NCBI GenBank assembly: GCA_902768125.1
Contig: CACXKA010000013.1
Span: 62,001 to 126,000, forward strand
Direction of reading: 5' to 3'
DNA from: an uncultured Bacteroidales bacterium
GTDB lineage: Bacteria > Bacteroidota > Bacteroidia > Bacteroidales > Bacteroidaceae
Length of the DNA stretch: 64,000 nt
The notes beneath the pieces were generated by a model, which worked only from the letters and a program-made list of their open reading frames with translations, ran no database searches and was not told the DNA's origin. Below, one piece after another: positions 24,496-33,133 of this stretch (position 1 is its first letter; every line of letters begins with the position of its first letter). The position numbers and the translations under genes are program-made.

Positions 24496-24523
24496 TATAC
24501 AATTTGACAATTTATCCTTTACA

Positions 24524-25699
24524 ATGAAATACGATTTGATTGCATCAGGTGTGAAATACATCGGTGTGGATGACCTTGACATAGACCTCTTTGAAGGTCA
24601 GTATGACGTGCCACTGGGTGTGTCCTATAACTCCTATCTGATTGACGATGAGAAAGTCGCCATCATGGACACGGTGGATGCCACCAAGACCGCAGAATGG
24701 GAGAAGAATCTGGAAAAGGCATTGGGTGGCAAGACACCTGATTACCTGATTGTGCAGCACCTCGAACCCGACCACGGAGGCAGCGTGCAGTTCATCATGG
24801 AGAAATACCCTAACATGATTGCTGTTTGCTCTCAGAAGGCTGTTGCGATGTTCAAGCGTTTCTTCGAGGCTGACTTCAGTGCCCGTATTCAGGTGGTGAA
24901 AGAAGGGGAGACCCTTTCACTCGGTGAGCACACCCTGCAGTTCTTTATGGCACCCATGATTCACTGGCCAGAGGTGATGATGACTTATGACCAGAAGACC
25001 AAGATACTCTTCTCTGCTGATGGCTTCGGCAAGTTCGGTGCTCTCTGCAAGGAAGAAGAGGATGACGAGGGTTGGGCTTGTGAGGCTCGTCGCTACTATT
25101 TCAACATTGTGGGCAAGTATGGTGCGATGGTGCAGAACCTCCTTAAGAAGGCTGCCACCCTTGATATCCAGCAGATTTGTCCATTGCATGGTCCTGTCCT
25201 TTCTGAAGACCTGGGTTACTACATTGGTCTCTATGACACATGGAGCAAGTATGAGCCTGAGAATGAGGGCATTTTCATTGCATACTGTTCTCTGCATGGC
25301 AACACCGCCAAGGCTGCCCTTGCATTGGCTGATATCATCCGTGAGAAATCAGACGTGAAAGTGTCCACTTCCGACATTGCCCGTGATGACCTTCATGAGG
25401 CTGTGGAAGATGCCTTCCGCTATGACCGCATGGTGCTCTGTGCTCCTACTTACGATGGCGGCGTCATGCCCATTATGGAAGATTTCATCAACCACCTCCG
25501 CATCAAGACCTACCAGAACCGAAAGGTTGCCTTCGTGGAGAACGGCACCTGGGCACCCGCGTCAGGCAAGAAGATGCGTGAGGCGATGGAAGCGATGAAG
25601 AACATCACCATTATCGAGCCCATCGTCACCGTCGAATCCACCGTTAAGACCAAAACGATTGAGGACCTTAAGGTGCTGGCAGACGCATTGATAGGGTAG
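24524..25699 (+). CDS. flavodiiron protein (FprA family)
   Basis: Flavodiiron proteins reduce oxygen to water or nitric oxide to nitrous oxide in anaerobes. The 391-residue protein has a metallo-beta-lactamase-like domain (1-250) with all diiron ligands: H79, E81, D83 and H84 (HLEPDH), H147 (MIHWPE), D166 (SADGFG) and a His in LHGPV. The flavodoxin domain (~255-391) begins IAYCSLHGNTAKAA. No rubredoxin domain is attached, so an external electron donor is needed. It follows pgi by 28 bp and ends the operon at a terminator, suggesting oxidative protection. Confidence 0.93.
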   Translation: MKYDLIASGVKYIGVDDLDIDLFEGQYDVPLGVSYNSYLIDDEKVAIMDTVDATKTAEWEKNLEKALGGKTPDYLIVQHLEPDHGGSVQFIMEKYPNMIAVCSQKAVAMFKRFFEADFSARIQVVKEGETLSLGEHTLQFFMAPMIHWPEVMMTYDQKTKILFSADGFGKFGALCKEEEDDEGWACEARRYYFNIVGKYGAMVQNLLKKAATLDIQQICPLHGPVLSEDLGYYIGLYDTWSKYEPENEGIFIAYCSLHGNTAKAALALADIIREKSDVKVSTSDIARDDLHEAVEDAFRYDRMVLCAPTYDGGVMPIMEDFINHLRIKTYQNRKVAFVENGTWAPASGKKMREAMEAMKNITIIEPIVTVESTVKTKTIEDLKVLADALIG

Positions 25700-25710
25700 A
25701 AATAACCCAT

Positions 25711-25740
25711 AAGAGAGACGGTCAGTGGCCGTCTCTTTTG
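25711..25740 (+). terminator. intrinsic terminator after the flavodiiron gene
   Basis: AGAGACGG and CCGTCTCT form an 8-bp stem with a 7-base loop, followed by TTTTG. Confidence 0.85.
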
Positions 25741-25799
25741 TGTATTGGTGAGGGATTGACACAATTTTTGTGGTGCAAGAAAAAATAATTGGCGGAAAA

Positions 25800-25831
25800 T
25801 TTGGTGGGGTCGTGAAAAAGCGCTACCTTTG
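25800..25831 (+). promoter_or_regulatory. promoter of the tRNA-Arg/L28 unit
   Basis: TTTGG at 25800, 20-bp spacer, TACCTTTG at 25824-25831. The tRNA starts over 100 bases further on, leaving a long 5' leader. Confidence 0.75.
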
Positions 25832-25944
25832 CATCCGCAAATTGCGTGGGCTATGTCCGTGCATGATGTTTTGTGTGGCTGAGCCATGCGTAAAAACTCC
25901 GAGTGGATGAGACCTGAGAGAAGGACAGAAGTCCATGAGAGGAT

Positions 25945-26018
25945 GGTCCGGTAGCTCAGCTGGATAGAGCAACAGCCTTCTAAGCTGTGGGTCTTGGGTT
26001 CGAATCCCAACCGGATCA
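25945..26018 (+). tRNA. tRNA-Arg (anticodon TCT)
   Basis: A 74-base cloverleaf: acceptor GGTCCGG/CCGGATC with one G-T pair, D arm GCTC...GAGC, anticodon stem ACAGC/GCTGT around loop CTTCTAA, T arm TTGGG-TTCGAAT-CCCAA, discriminator A. TCT reads AGA/AGG. CCA is not encoded (CACA follows). No terminator is seen between it and rpmB, so co-transcription is possible. Confidence 0.95.
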
Positions 26019-26274
26019 CAAAGATTTTCCTCAAAGAGCGGATGAAAGCTTGCTTGCAAGACGAGAGATGAGGGAAAGATTTGATTGATAGCCCGTGGCA
26101 GGGCAAGGGATATTCAATCCCAACAAATTAAGAAACACCCCTAATTTTCAAAAACAAAAAGGGTTGAGCGTTCCAAATTTCGCAAGGTGGGCATTGCGGG
26201 CCTGCCGGAATCGTGAAGACCTGTACTTCTCCAAGTAAAATTAGATTTGAAAATTACAAAAGAATAACAAGAAA
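26019..26274. other. tRNA-rpmB spacer
   Basis: No gene recognised. It contains a small GCCC...GGGC hairpin (26093-26106) without a T run and no -7 element, so it may be the processed leader of the L28 operon. Confidence 0.45.
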
Positions 26275-26535
26275 ATGTCAAAAATTTGTCAGATTACAGG
26301 TAAAAAGGCTGTGGTGGGAAACAACGTGTCTCACTCACTGCGCAGAACAAAGAGGACATTCGATGTCAACTTGTTCACGAAGAAATTCTACTATGTAGAG
26401 GAAGATTGCTGGATTGTGCTCAAGGTGAGTGCAGCTGGTTTGAGAATCATCAACCGCATCGGTCTTGACGCTGCGCTGAAGCAGGCTGTGGCTAAGGGAC
26501 ACTGCGCATGGAAGGACATCCAGGTTATTGGCTAA
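26275..26535 (+). CDS. rpmB: 50S ribosomal protein L28
   Basis: 86-residue large-subunit protein, starting [20 protein letters not shown] as expected. It begins the rpmB-rpmG-DUF4295 cluster typical of Bacteroidetes. It has no adjacent promoter and may rely on the tRNA-Arg promoter upstream. Confidence 0.96.
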   Translation: MSKICQITGKKAVVGNNVSHSLRRTKRTFDVNLFTKKFYYVEEDCWIVLKVSAAGLRIINRIGLDAALKQAVAKGHCAWKDIQVIG

Positions 26536-26562
26536 TCATTTAAAGTAAGGAGAAACAGAACT

Positions 26563-26751
26563 ATGGCAAAGAAAGCTAAAGGCAATCGTGTGCAGGTCAT
26601 CCTTGAGTGCACAGAAATGAAGGATAGCGGTCTTCCAGGAACTTCAAGATACATCACCACAAAGAACCGCAAGAACACTCCAGACCGTCTGGAGCTGAAG
26701 AAGTATAACCCCATCCTTAAGAGAATGACAGTTCATAAGGAGATTAAATAA
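26563..26751 (+). CDS. rpmG: 50S ribosomal protein L33
   Basis: 62-residue large-subunit protein ([20 protein letters not shown] start, [13 protein letters not shown] end). The usual paired zinc-binding cysteines are missing: only one Cys is present, so it is the zinc-independent form. It lies 27 bp after rpmB, with AAGGAG upstream of the ATG serving as a plausible ribosome-binding site. Confidence 0.95.
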   Translation: MAKKAKGNRVQVILECTEMKDSGLPGTSRYITTKNRKNTPDRLELKKYNPILKRMTVHKEIK

Positions 26752-26760
26752 GATTAGACT

Positions 26761-26913
26761 ATGGCAAAAAAAACCGTCGCTACCCTCCAGAACAAGGATG
26801 GTCGCTCTTACACTAAGGTCATCAAGATGTTTAAGTCTCCAAAGACTGGTGCATACGCATTTGATGAGAAGATGATTCCTGCCGACATGGTGAAGGAATA
26901 CATGAAGCACTAA
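26761..26913 (+). CDS. DUF4295 small basic protein
   Basis: A 50-residue lysine-rich protein, MAKKTVATLQNKDGRSYTKV to KEYMKH. DUF4295 proteins follow L28 and L33 across Bacteroidetes, so a ribosome-linked role is likely, although I know of no firm function. It is 9 bp after rpmG and followed by a terminator. Confidence 0.9.
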   Translation: MAKKTVATLQNKDGRSYTKVIKMFKSPKTGAYAFDEKMIPADMVKEYMKH

Positions 26914-26963
26914 AAACATGCGCTTGCAGGGCACTCTCAGGTGCTTTGAAGGGTAAAACATTT

Positions 26964-26998
26964 AACCTCTCCAATTTTTGGGGAGGTTTTTTGTTTTT
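26964..26998 (+). terminator. terminator of the ribosomal protein cluster
   Basis: AACCTCTCC pairs with GGGGAGGTT (one G-T pair), followed by TTTTTGTTTTTT. Confidence 0.9.
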
Positions 26999-27061
26999 TC
27001 GCTGAAACTCCGTGCCTTTGGCTTCACCGAAGGTGCTTTCGTTCGGAAAAATCCAAAAAAA

Positions 27062-27093
27062 TTTGGTTATTCTCTCACTTATTCGTACCTTTG
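27062..27093 (+). promoter_or_regulatory. promoter of ftsY-rimO
   Basis: TTTGG at 27062, 20-bp spacer, TACCTTTG at 27086-27093, ATG 21 bp later. Spacer sequence is very like that of the lysS promoter (TTCTCTCA...TTATTCG). Confidence 0.8.
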
Positions 27094-27114
27094 CCCGATA
27101 AAGTATAGAAAGTT

Positions 27115-28074
27115 ATGGGATTTTTTGATATGTTCTCCAAGAAGAAGCAGGAGACGCTGGATAATGGATTGGCCAAGACGAAGGAGAGTGTGTTTGGCAA
27201 GATTGCCCGCGCCGTGGCTGGAAAGTCAAAGGTGGATGATGATGTGTTGGACAATTTGGAAGAGGTGCTCATCACCAGCGATGTGGGTGTGGACACGACC
27301 TTGGAGATCATCCACCGTATAGAGGAAAGGGTGGCTCGCGATAAGTATGTGGGCACAGATGAGCTGAACAGGATTCTGAGGGAAGAGATTGCTGGCTTGC
27401 TGACGGAGAACAACACGGAGGATACGGAGGGCTTCCAGATTCCAGAGGGAGCACACAAGCCTTACATCATCTTGGTGGTGGGTGTGAATGGTGTGGGTAA
27501 GACCACGACGATCGGAAAGTTGGCTTATCAGTTCAAGGAGGCTGGTTTGAAGGTATATCTGGGTGCTGCCGACACATTCCGTGCTGCTGCTGTGGAGCAG
27601 ATTTGCATCTGGGGTGAACGAGTGGGCGTGCCTGTGGTGAAGCAGCAGATGGGCAGTGACCCTGCCGCTGTGGCTTTTGATGCTGTCAGCTCTGCCAAGG
27701 CGAATGAGGCTGATGTGCTGATCATCGACACGGCTGGTCGTCTGCACAACAAGGTGGGCTTGATGAATGAGTTGACCAAGATAAAGAACGCGGTGAAGAA
27801 GGCCGCTGGCTATGAGGCAGATGATGTGATGCTGGTGCTGGATGGCTCCACAGGTCAGAATGCCTTTGAGCAGGCAAAGCAGTTCACCAAGGCAACGGAG
27901 GTCACTTCGATGGCTATCACCAAGCTGGATGGAACGGCAAAAGGTGGTGTGGTTATCGGCATCAGCGACCAGTTTAAGATTCCTGTCAGGTATATCGGAC
28001 TGGGCGAGGGTATGGAGGACTTGCAGGCATTCAACCGCAAGGCGTTTGTGGAAAGCTTATTTGGAGAGAATTGA
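27115..28074 (+). CDS. ftsY: signal recognition particle receptor FtsY
   Basis: GTPase receptor that docks SRP-ribosome complexes at the membrane. The 319-residue protein has a short N domain without the long acidic A domain, then the G domain: GVNGVGKTTT, DTAGR, TKLDG, and the closing GLGEGMEDLQAF. Length is typical for short-form FtsY. rimO begins 18 bp after the stop. Confidence 0.97.
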   Translation: MGFFDMFSKKKQETLDNGLAKTKESVFGKIARAVAGKSKVDDDVLDNLEEVLITSDVGVDTTLEIIHRIEERVARDKYVGTDELNRILREEIAGLLTENNTEDTEGFQIPEGAHKPYIILVVGVNGVGKTTTIGKLAYQFKEAGLKVYLGAADTFRAAAVEQICIWGERVGVPVVKQQMGSDPAAVAFDAVSSAKANEADVLIIDTAGRLHNKVGLMNELTKIKNAVKKAAGYEADDVMLVLDGSTGQNAFEQAKQFTKATEVTSMAITKLDGTAKGGVVIGISDQFKIPVRYIGLGEGMEDLQAFNRKAFVESLFGEN

Positions 28075-28092
28075 GGTTGAAAATTTGAGATT

Positions 28093-29394
28093 TTGAAGAG
28101 GAATACGATAGATATAATCACCTTGGGATGCTCGAAGAATCTGGTGGATTCTGAAAGGCTGATTCGTCAGTTGGAGCTGAATGGGTATCATGTGACGCAT
28201 GATAGTGAGAACCCACAGGGTGAGATTGTGGTGGTGAATACGTGTGGCTTCATTGCCGACGCACAGGAGGAGAGTGTGAACATGATACTGGAACTGTGTC
28301 AGGCAAAGGAAGAAGGACGTGTGAAGCAGGTGTATGTGATGGGATGTCTGTCTCAGCGATTCATGAAGGAATTGGGGCATGAGATTCCGCAGGTGGACAA
28401 GTTCTATGGCAAGTTTGACTGGAAGGAGTTGCTGAATGACTTGGGAAAGGTGTATCAGCAAGAACGCCAGTATGAACGCCGCCTGACCACTCCCAAGCAC
28501 TATGCCTACCTGAAGATTTCGGAGGGTTGTGACCGCCATTGTGCCTATTGTGCCATCCCTCTCATCACAGGACGCCATCAGAGCCGTCCGATGGAGGAGA
28601 TTGTGGCAGAGGTGGAGCACTTGGTGAGTGAGGGCGTAAAGGAGTTTCAAGTGATTGCGCAGGAGCTGACCTACTATGGATTGGACTTGTATGGTGAACA
28701 GAAAATAGCGGAACTGGTGGAGCGGATGAGTGAGGTGAAGGGTGTGAAGTGGATTCGCCTCCATTATGCCTATCCGACGAACTTCCCTTGGGATTTGCTG
28801 AGGGTGATACGTGAACGGAAGAATGTGTGCAAGTATTTGGACATCGCCCTGCAACACATCAGCACGAAGGTGCTCACCAATATGCAGCGTCATGTGAACA
28901 AGGAGGAGACCTACGAACTGATTGAACGCATCAGGAAGGAAGTGCCTGGCATAGCCTTACGCACCACTTTGATGGTTGGCTTCCCGGGGGAAGGTGAGGA
29001 AGAGTTTGAGGAACTGAAGGAGTTTGTGCGCTGGGCACGCTTTGACAGGATGGGCGCCTTCGCCTATTCAGAGGAAGAGGGCACACCCGCCCAGAAGAAC
29101 TTTGAGGATGAAGTGCCCGACGAGGTGAAGCAACGGAGACTTAGCGAGTTGATGGACTTGCAGCAAGGCATATCGGCAGAAGTGCAGGCAGAGAAAGTGG
29201 GACAAGTGCTCAAGGTCATCATCGACAGGAAAGAAGGGGAGTATTATGTGGGAAGAACGGAGTTTGACTCGCCAGAGGTTGACCCCGAAGTCTTGATTCC
29301 TGTGGCTGACGGCACACTCAGAAAAGGATGTTTCTACAATGTTCAGGTCGTTGATTCCGACGATTTTGACTTATATGGTAAAGTGAAAAAATGA
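28093..29394 (+). CDS. rimO: ribosomal protein S12 methylthiotransferase
   Basis: Radical-SAM enzyme adding a methylthio group to the conserved Asp of ribosomal protein S12. The 433-residue protein has the N-terminal UPF0004 domain (ITLGCSKNLVDSER with first cluster Cys), the radical-SAM CxxxCxxC (CDRHCAYC) and a C-terminal TRAM domain. The start is TTG at 28093: a stop lies five codons upstream in frame and there is no ATG before the conserved N-terminus. It overlaps the HU gene by ATGA. Confidence 0.94.
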   Translation: MKRNTIDIITLGCSKNLVDSERLIRQLELNGYHVTHDSENPQGEIVVVNTCGFIADAQEESVNMILELCQAKEEGRVKQVYVMGCLSQRFMKELGHEIPQVDKFYGKFDWKELLNDLGKVYQQERQYERRLTTPKHYAYLKISEGCDRHCAYCAIPLITGRHQSRPMEEIVAEVEHLVSEGVKEFQVIAQELTYYGLDLYGEQKIAELVERMSEVKGVKWIRLHYAYPTNFPWDLLRVIRERKNVCKYLDIALQHISTKVLTNMQRHVNKEETYELIERIRKEVPGIALRTTLMVGFPGEGEEEFEELKEFVRWARFDRMGAFAYSEEEGTPAQKNFEDEVPDEVKQRRLSELMDLQQGISAEVQAEKVGQVLKVIIDRKEGEYYVGRTEFDSPEVDPEVLIPVADGTLRKGCFYNVQVVDSDDFDLYGKVKK

Positions 29395-29666
29395 CGAACA
29401 AGGAATTTCTAGAGAAAATCTCGCAGAAGACCCACCTCGAGATGGACGAAGTGAAGGAGCTTTCTTCTTCACTGATTGGTGTTGTGTTGGATGAAATCGC
29501 CAACGGCAACAGTGTGACCATTCAGGGTTTTGGCTCTTTCGAACCTCGTGAGAAAGCCAGCCGCAAGATTTACAATCCCACCTCCAAGACCTACATGGTG
29601 GTGCCTTCCAAGACCACGCTCAGCTATAAGATGAGTGCGGTTTTGAAGACTCAACTCAACAAGTAA
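29391..29666 (+). CDS. HU family DNA-binding protein
   Basis: A 91-residue nucleoid protein with the HU/IHF dimer fold: helical N-terminus, GNSVTIQGFGSFEPREKA and PTSKTYMVVPSKT in place of the usual arm motif. The start overlaps the rimO stop (ATGA), so translation is coupled. A second HU-domain gene follows 6 bp later. Confidence 0.92.
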   Translation: MTNKEFLEKISQKTHLEMDEVKELSSSLIGVVLDEIANGNSVTIQGFGSFEPREKASRKIYNPTSKTYMVVPSKTTLSYKMSAVLKTQLNK

Positions 29667-29672
29667 AAGCCT

Positions 29673-31001
29673 ATGAACGAGAAACTATCATTCCAAAGCA
29701 TCGCCGACACACTTGCCAAGAAGTCTGGCGTGTCGAAGAAGGTGGCAGACACTTTCTCTAAGGCGTTTTTTGACACCATTGTTGAGGCATTGGGTGCAGG
29801 AGAAGTCATTAAGATCAAGGGCTTGGGTACATTCAAGTTGGTGGAGGTAGGTGACCGTGAGAGTGTGAATGTGACCACAGGTAAAAGGTTCGTCATCCCT
29901 GGATATAAGAAACTGGCTTTCACTGCTGAGGATAGTGTGGTGGAGGTGTTGAGTGGACGAGTGGAATCTGTGCAAGAAATAAAGGAGGAGATTAGGGAGG
30001 AAGTGAAAGAAGAAGTGAAAGAAGAAGTGAAAGTGGAAGTGGAAGAAGTGAAAGAGGTTGCAAAGGAAGAGGTGAAGGCAGAAAAGCCTGTCGAGATAGA
30101 GAAACTCATCCAAGTGCCAGAGCCAGAACAGGTGGAACAACCCCCAGACAAATTTGCTGGTATTGACATGCTTATTTCCACACCTGAAAGTGTGGAAGAT
30201 GTCCGTCAGCAGTATGAGGAGGCAAAGGCAAGGATGGAGACAGCTGTGGAGGAAGCAAGGAAAGCCAATGCCGAAAAACTGAGGCTCGAGAAGTTGCTGG
30301 AAAGACTGGAGAAGAATGTGGAGCCAGAGGCGGTAGCACCTGTTGTCATAGAAACCGAGGCTGAAACTCCTATTGAAAGTAATACTTCTAGCAAAATCTT
30401 GGAAAATAATGATTCTGAGATTGATAAGAATCTAGAAGAAGAAAAGCGTCAAGAGGCATTCAAGCGTGTGATGACGGAACAGCCCAAGACGCAAGAGCCC
30501 GAACCTCAGGAAGAGAAGACCGGCAAAAAGAGCTTCTGGGTGACGGCGGCAGTCATTCTATTGTTGGCTGTATTAGGTACCTTCGTCTATCTGATTCATC
30601 AGAACATTGAGGCTGTGGAGAAAGTGCAAAAGACTGAGCAGACCCAGAAACCCGCCAAGCCTGAGAAACCCACAAAGGCAACTCAGCCTGCTAAGCCAGT
30701 CAAGCCTGCCACTCCAAAAGTGGACAAGGATTCATTGGCAAAGGCACAGAAGGCTGATAGCATCAAGGTGGCAAAAGAAGCCAAGGAGGCTAAGGATACA
30801 AAGGATGTCAAGGATACGAAGGTGAAGGAAGAACCTAAGCCAGAGCGTCCAACCATCCACAGGATGCAACGAGGTGAATCCCTCACCCGTGTCTCTCAGA
30901 AATACTATGGCACCAAAGATTCCGTGAGAGCCATCCTCCGTGTCAACACTTTTGCTGACCCCGACAACATTCCTGTAGGGGCTGTGGTGAAACTCCCATA
31001 A
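29673..31001 (+). CDS. HU-like domain / transmembrane / LysM fusion protein
   Basis: A 442-residue protein of unusual build. Residues 1-95 are an HU/IHF-like DNA-binding domain (AGEVIKIKGLGTFKLVEV). Residues 100-145 are a Glu/Lys/Val-rich run, 172-215 a likely coiled coil, 287-308 a single transmembrane helix (FWVTAAVILLLAVLGTFVYL), 320-390 a Lys/Ala/Pro-rich stretch, and 396-442 a LysM domain (GESLTRVSQKYYG). With HU inside and LysM outside, the protein could link DNA to peptidoglycan; this is inference. No signal peptide precedes the helix. It is co-transcribed with rimO and HU. Confidence 0.85.
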   Translation: MNEKLSFQSIADTLAKKSGVSKKVADTFSKAFFDTIVEALGAGEVIKIKGLGTFKLVEVGDRESVNVTTGKRFVIPGYKKLAFTAEDSVVEVLSGRVESVQEIKEEIREEVKEEVKEEVKVEVEEVKEVAKEEVKAEKPVEIEKLIQVPEPEQVEQPPDKFAGIDMLISTPESVEDVRQQYEEAKARMETAVEEARKANAEKLRLEKLLERLEKNVEPEAVAPVVIETEAETPIESNTSSKILENNDSEIDKNLEEEKRQEAFKRVMTEQPKTQEPEPQEEKTGKKSFWVTAAVILLLAVLGTFVYLIHQNIEAVEKVQKTEQTQKPAKPEKPTKATQPAKPVKPATPKVDKDSLAKAQKADSIKVAKEAKEAKDTKDVKDTKVKEEPKPERPTIHRMQRGESLTRVSQKYYGTKDSVRAILRVNTFADPDNIPVGAVVKLP

Positions 31002-31022
31002 TGTATATAACAACTGACATTT

Positions 31023-31057
31023 AACCGCTTGTCTTGATGGGCAAGCGGTTTTGTTTT
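31023..31057 (+). terminator. terminator of the ftsY-rimO-HU operon
   Basis: AACCGCTTG and CAAGCGGTT form a perfect 9-bp stem, followed by TTGTTTTG. Confidence 0.9.
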
Positions 31058-31143
31058 GCCCTAGAACTTTTAATGATTCTTAAAAACCGCGCAATGCAAG
31101 ATTTTTTAAGATTTATTAGGGTGATGAAGTGGGGAGAATGGTG

Positions 31144-31151
31144 TATCTTTG
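31144..31151 (+). promoter_or_regulatory. -7 element of the moxR/bat operon
   Basis: TATCTTTG followed by CA, 31 bp before the moxR ATG at 31183. It rules out the longer moxR frame that starts at 31129. Confidence 0.7.
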
Positions 31152-31182
31152 CATAAGAAAATGTAAACAAAACGTAGTAGAT

Positions 31183-32178
31183 ATGGCAGAAGCTATTGAC
31201 ATTCGAGAATTAAACGAGAAGATTGAACGCCACTCGGCGTTTGTGACCAACCTGATGACAGGCATGGATCAAGCCATCATCGGACAGAAACACTTGGTAG
31301 AGTCCCTTTTGTTGGGACTTCTTTCTGATGGGCATGTGTTGCTCGAAGGTGTGCCTGGTTTGGCAAAGACTAAGGCTATCAAGACGCTGGCATCACTGAT
31401 TGATGCACAGTTCAGTCGCATTCAGTTCACTCCTGACCTGTTGCCTGCCGATGTCATCGGTACGATGATTTATTCACAGAAGGATGGTGAGTTCAAGGCC
31501 AAGAAGGGTCCTATCTTCGCCAACTTCATCTTGGCAGATGAGATTAATCGTGCTCCAGCTAAAGTACAAAGTGCTTTGCTCGAGGCCATGCAGGAGCGTC
31601 AGGTGACTATCTCCACACAGACTTATGAATTGCCCAAGCCTTTCCTCGTACTGGCTACCCAGAACCCCATTGAGCAGGAAGGTACTTATCCGCTGCCTGA
31701 GGCACAGGTGGACCGTTTCATGTTGAAGGTGGTGATTGACTATCCAAAACTAGAAGAGGAGAAGGCCATCATCCGCCAGAACATCAAGCAGGAGAAGCTG
31801 GACATTCGTCCTGTGATGGGAACAGGTGAAATAGAGGAGGCTCGCAAGATTGTCTGTGAGGTGTATCTCGACGAGAAGATTGAGCAGTACATTGCCGACA
31901 TTGTGTTTGCCACTCGTTATCCAGATAAGTACAATCTGAAGGAATTGAAGGGCTTGATTGGCTTTGGTGGTTCACCACGTGCTTCTATCAACTTGGCTCT
32001 GGCATCTCGCAGCTATGCCTTCATCAAGCATCGTGGATATGTGATTCCAGAGGATGTGCGTGCTGTGGCTCAAGATGTGCTTCGTCACCGTATCGGTCTC
32101 ACTTATGAGGCGGAGGCAAGCAATGTGACCAGCGAGGAGATTATCAGCAAGATCTTGAATAAGGTGGAAGTGCCTTGA
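31183..32178 (+). CDS. MoxR-family AAA+ ATPase
   Basis: A 331-residue AAA+ ATPase, cytoplasmic chaperone-like partner of von Willebrand (VWA) proteins. Walker A GVPGLAKT, Walker B ILADEINRAPAK and sensor region ATQNPIEQEGTYPLPEAQ are clear. It heads the run of MoxR, DUF58, a BatD-like protein and BatA to BatE, known in Bacteroides fragilis for aerotolerance. The start at 31183 gives MAEAIDIRELNEKIERH. Confidence 0.95.
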   Translation: MAEAIDIRELNEKIERHSAFVTNLMTGMDQAIIGQKHLVESLLLGLLSDGHVLLEGVPGLAKTKAIKTLASLIDAQFSRIQFTPDLLPADVIGTMIYSQKDGEFKAKKGPIFANFILADEINRAPAKVQSALLEAMQERQVTISTQTYELPKPFLVLATQNPIEQEGTYPLPEAQVDRFMLKVVIDYPKLEEEKAIIRQNIKQEKLDIRPVMGTGEIEEARKIVCEVYLDEKIEQYIADIVFATRYPDKYNLKELKGLIGFGGSPRASINLALASRSYAFIKHRGYVIPEDVRAVAQDVLRHRIGLTYEAEASNVTSEEIISKILNKVEVP

Positions 32179-32221
32179 TGTTTTGGAATTTAAGGCTTAG
32201 CGTATAGAGTTTAACGTAGGG

Positions 32222-33091
32222 ATGGAAACAGAAGAACTGTTACAGAAGGTCAGGAAAATCGAGATCAAGACCAAGGGACTCTCGAACAATATCTTTGCAG
32301 GCGAGTATCACTCCGCCTTCAAGGGTAGGGGTATGGCATTCAGCGAGGTCAGGGAATACCAATATGGTGATGATGTCCGTGACATTGACTGGAATGTGAC
32401 TGCCCGTTTCGGAAAGCCTTTTGTGAAGGTCTTTGAGGAGGAACGTGAGTTGACGGTGATGCTGCTGGTGGATGTGTCTGGCTCTCTGGATTTCGGTACC
32501 CAGACACGTTCAAAACGCCAGTTGCTCACAGAGATTGCTGCTACATTGGCTTTCTCTGCTATTCAGAACAACGACAAGATTGGCGTCATCTTCTTTTCCG
32601 ACAAGGTGGAGAAGTTCATCCCTCCGAAGAAGGGTAGGAAGCACATTCTCTTCATCATCCGTGAACTGCTGACTTTCCAACCTGAGAGTAACAAGACCAA
32701 TGTGGGACAAGCGGTGGAGTTCATGACCAATGCCATCAAAAAGCGTTGCACCGTTTTTCTGTTGAGTGACTTCTTTGACTCACAAGACTACACCAACCAG
32801 TTGACTATCGCCAATAGTCGCCATGATGTGGTGGCTTTGCAGATTTATGACCGTCGCATGGTGGAATTGCCTGATGTGGGTATCGTGAAGATGCTGGATG
32901 CAGAAACAGGAGGGGAAATATTCATCGACACTTCATCTAGTGCTGTTCGCCGTGCTCATCACGAATGGTGGGTGAGTCATCAGTCTTGGTTGAAAAATGC
33001 TTTCACGAAGTCCAACATCGACAACATCTCAGTGAGGACGGATGAGGATTATGTGAAGGCTTTGATGAATCTGTTTAGGAGAAGAGCGTGA
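32222..33091 (+). CDS. DUF58 domain protein
   Basis: A 289-residue cytoplasmic protein, VWA-like, with the DUF58 signature REYQYGDDVRDIDWNVTARF and a MIDAS-like DVSGS sequence. It always follows MoxR in this operon type and probably bridges the ATPase to the membrane Bat proteins. Forty-three bases separate it from moxR. Confidence 0.93.
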   Translation: METEELLQKVRKIEIKTKGLSNNIFAGEYHSAFKGRGMAFSEVREYQYGDDVRDIDWNVTARFGKPFVKVFEEERELTVMLLVDVSGSLDFGTQTRSKRQLLTEIAATLAFSAIQNNDKIGVIFFSDKVEKFIPPKKGRKHILFIIRELLTFQPESNKTNVGQAVEFMTNAIKKRCTVFLLSDFFDSQDYTNQLTIANSRHDVVALQIYDRRMVELPDVGIVKMLDAETGGEIFIDTSSSAVRRAHHEWWVSHQSWLKNAFTKSNIDNISVRTDEDYVKALMNLFRRRA

Positions 33092-33133
33092 GCGTTTGTG
33101 GTTAAGAGTTTAGGGATGAGAGTATAGAGCGAA

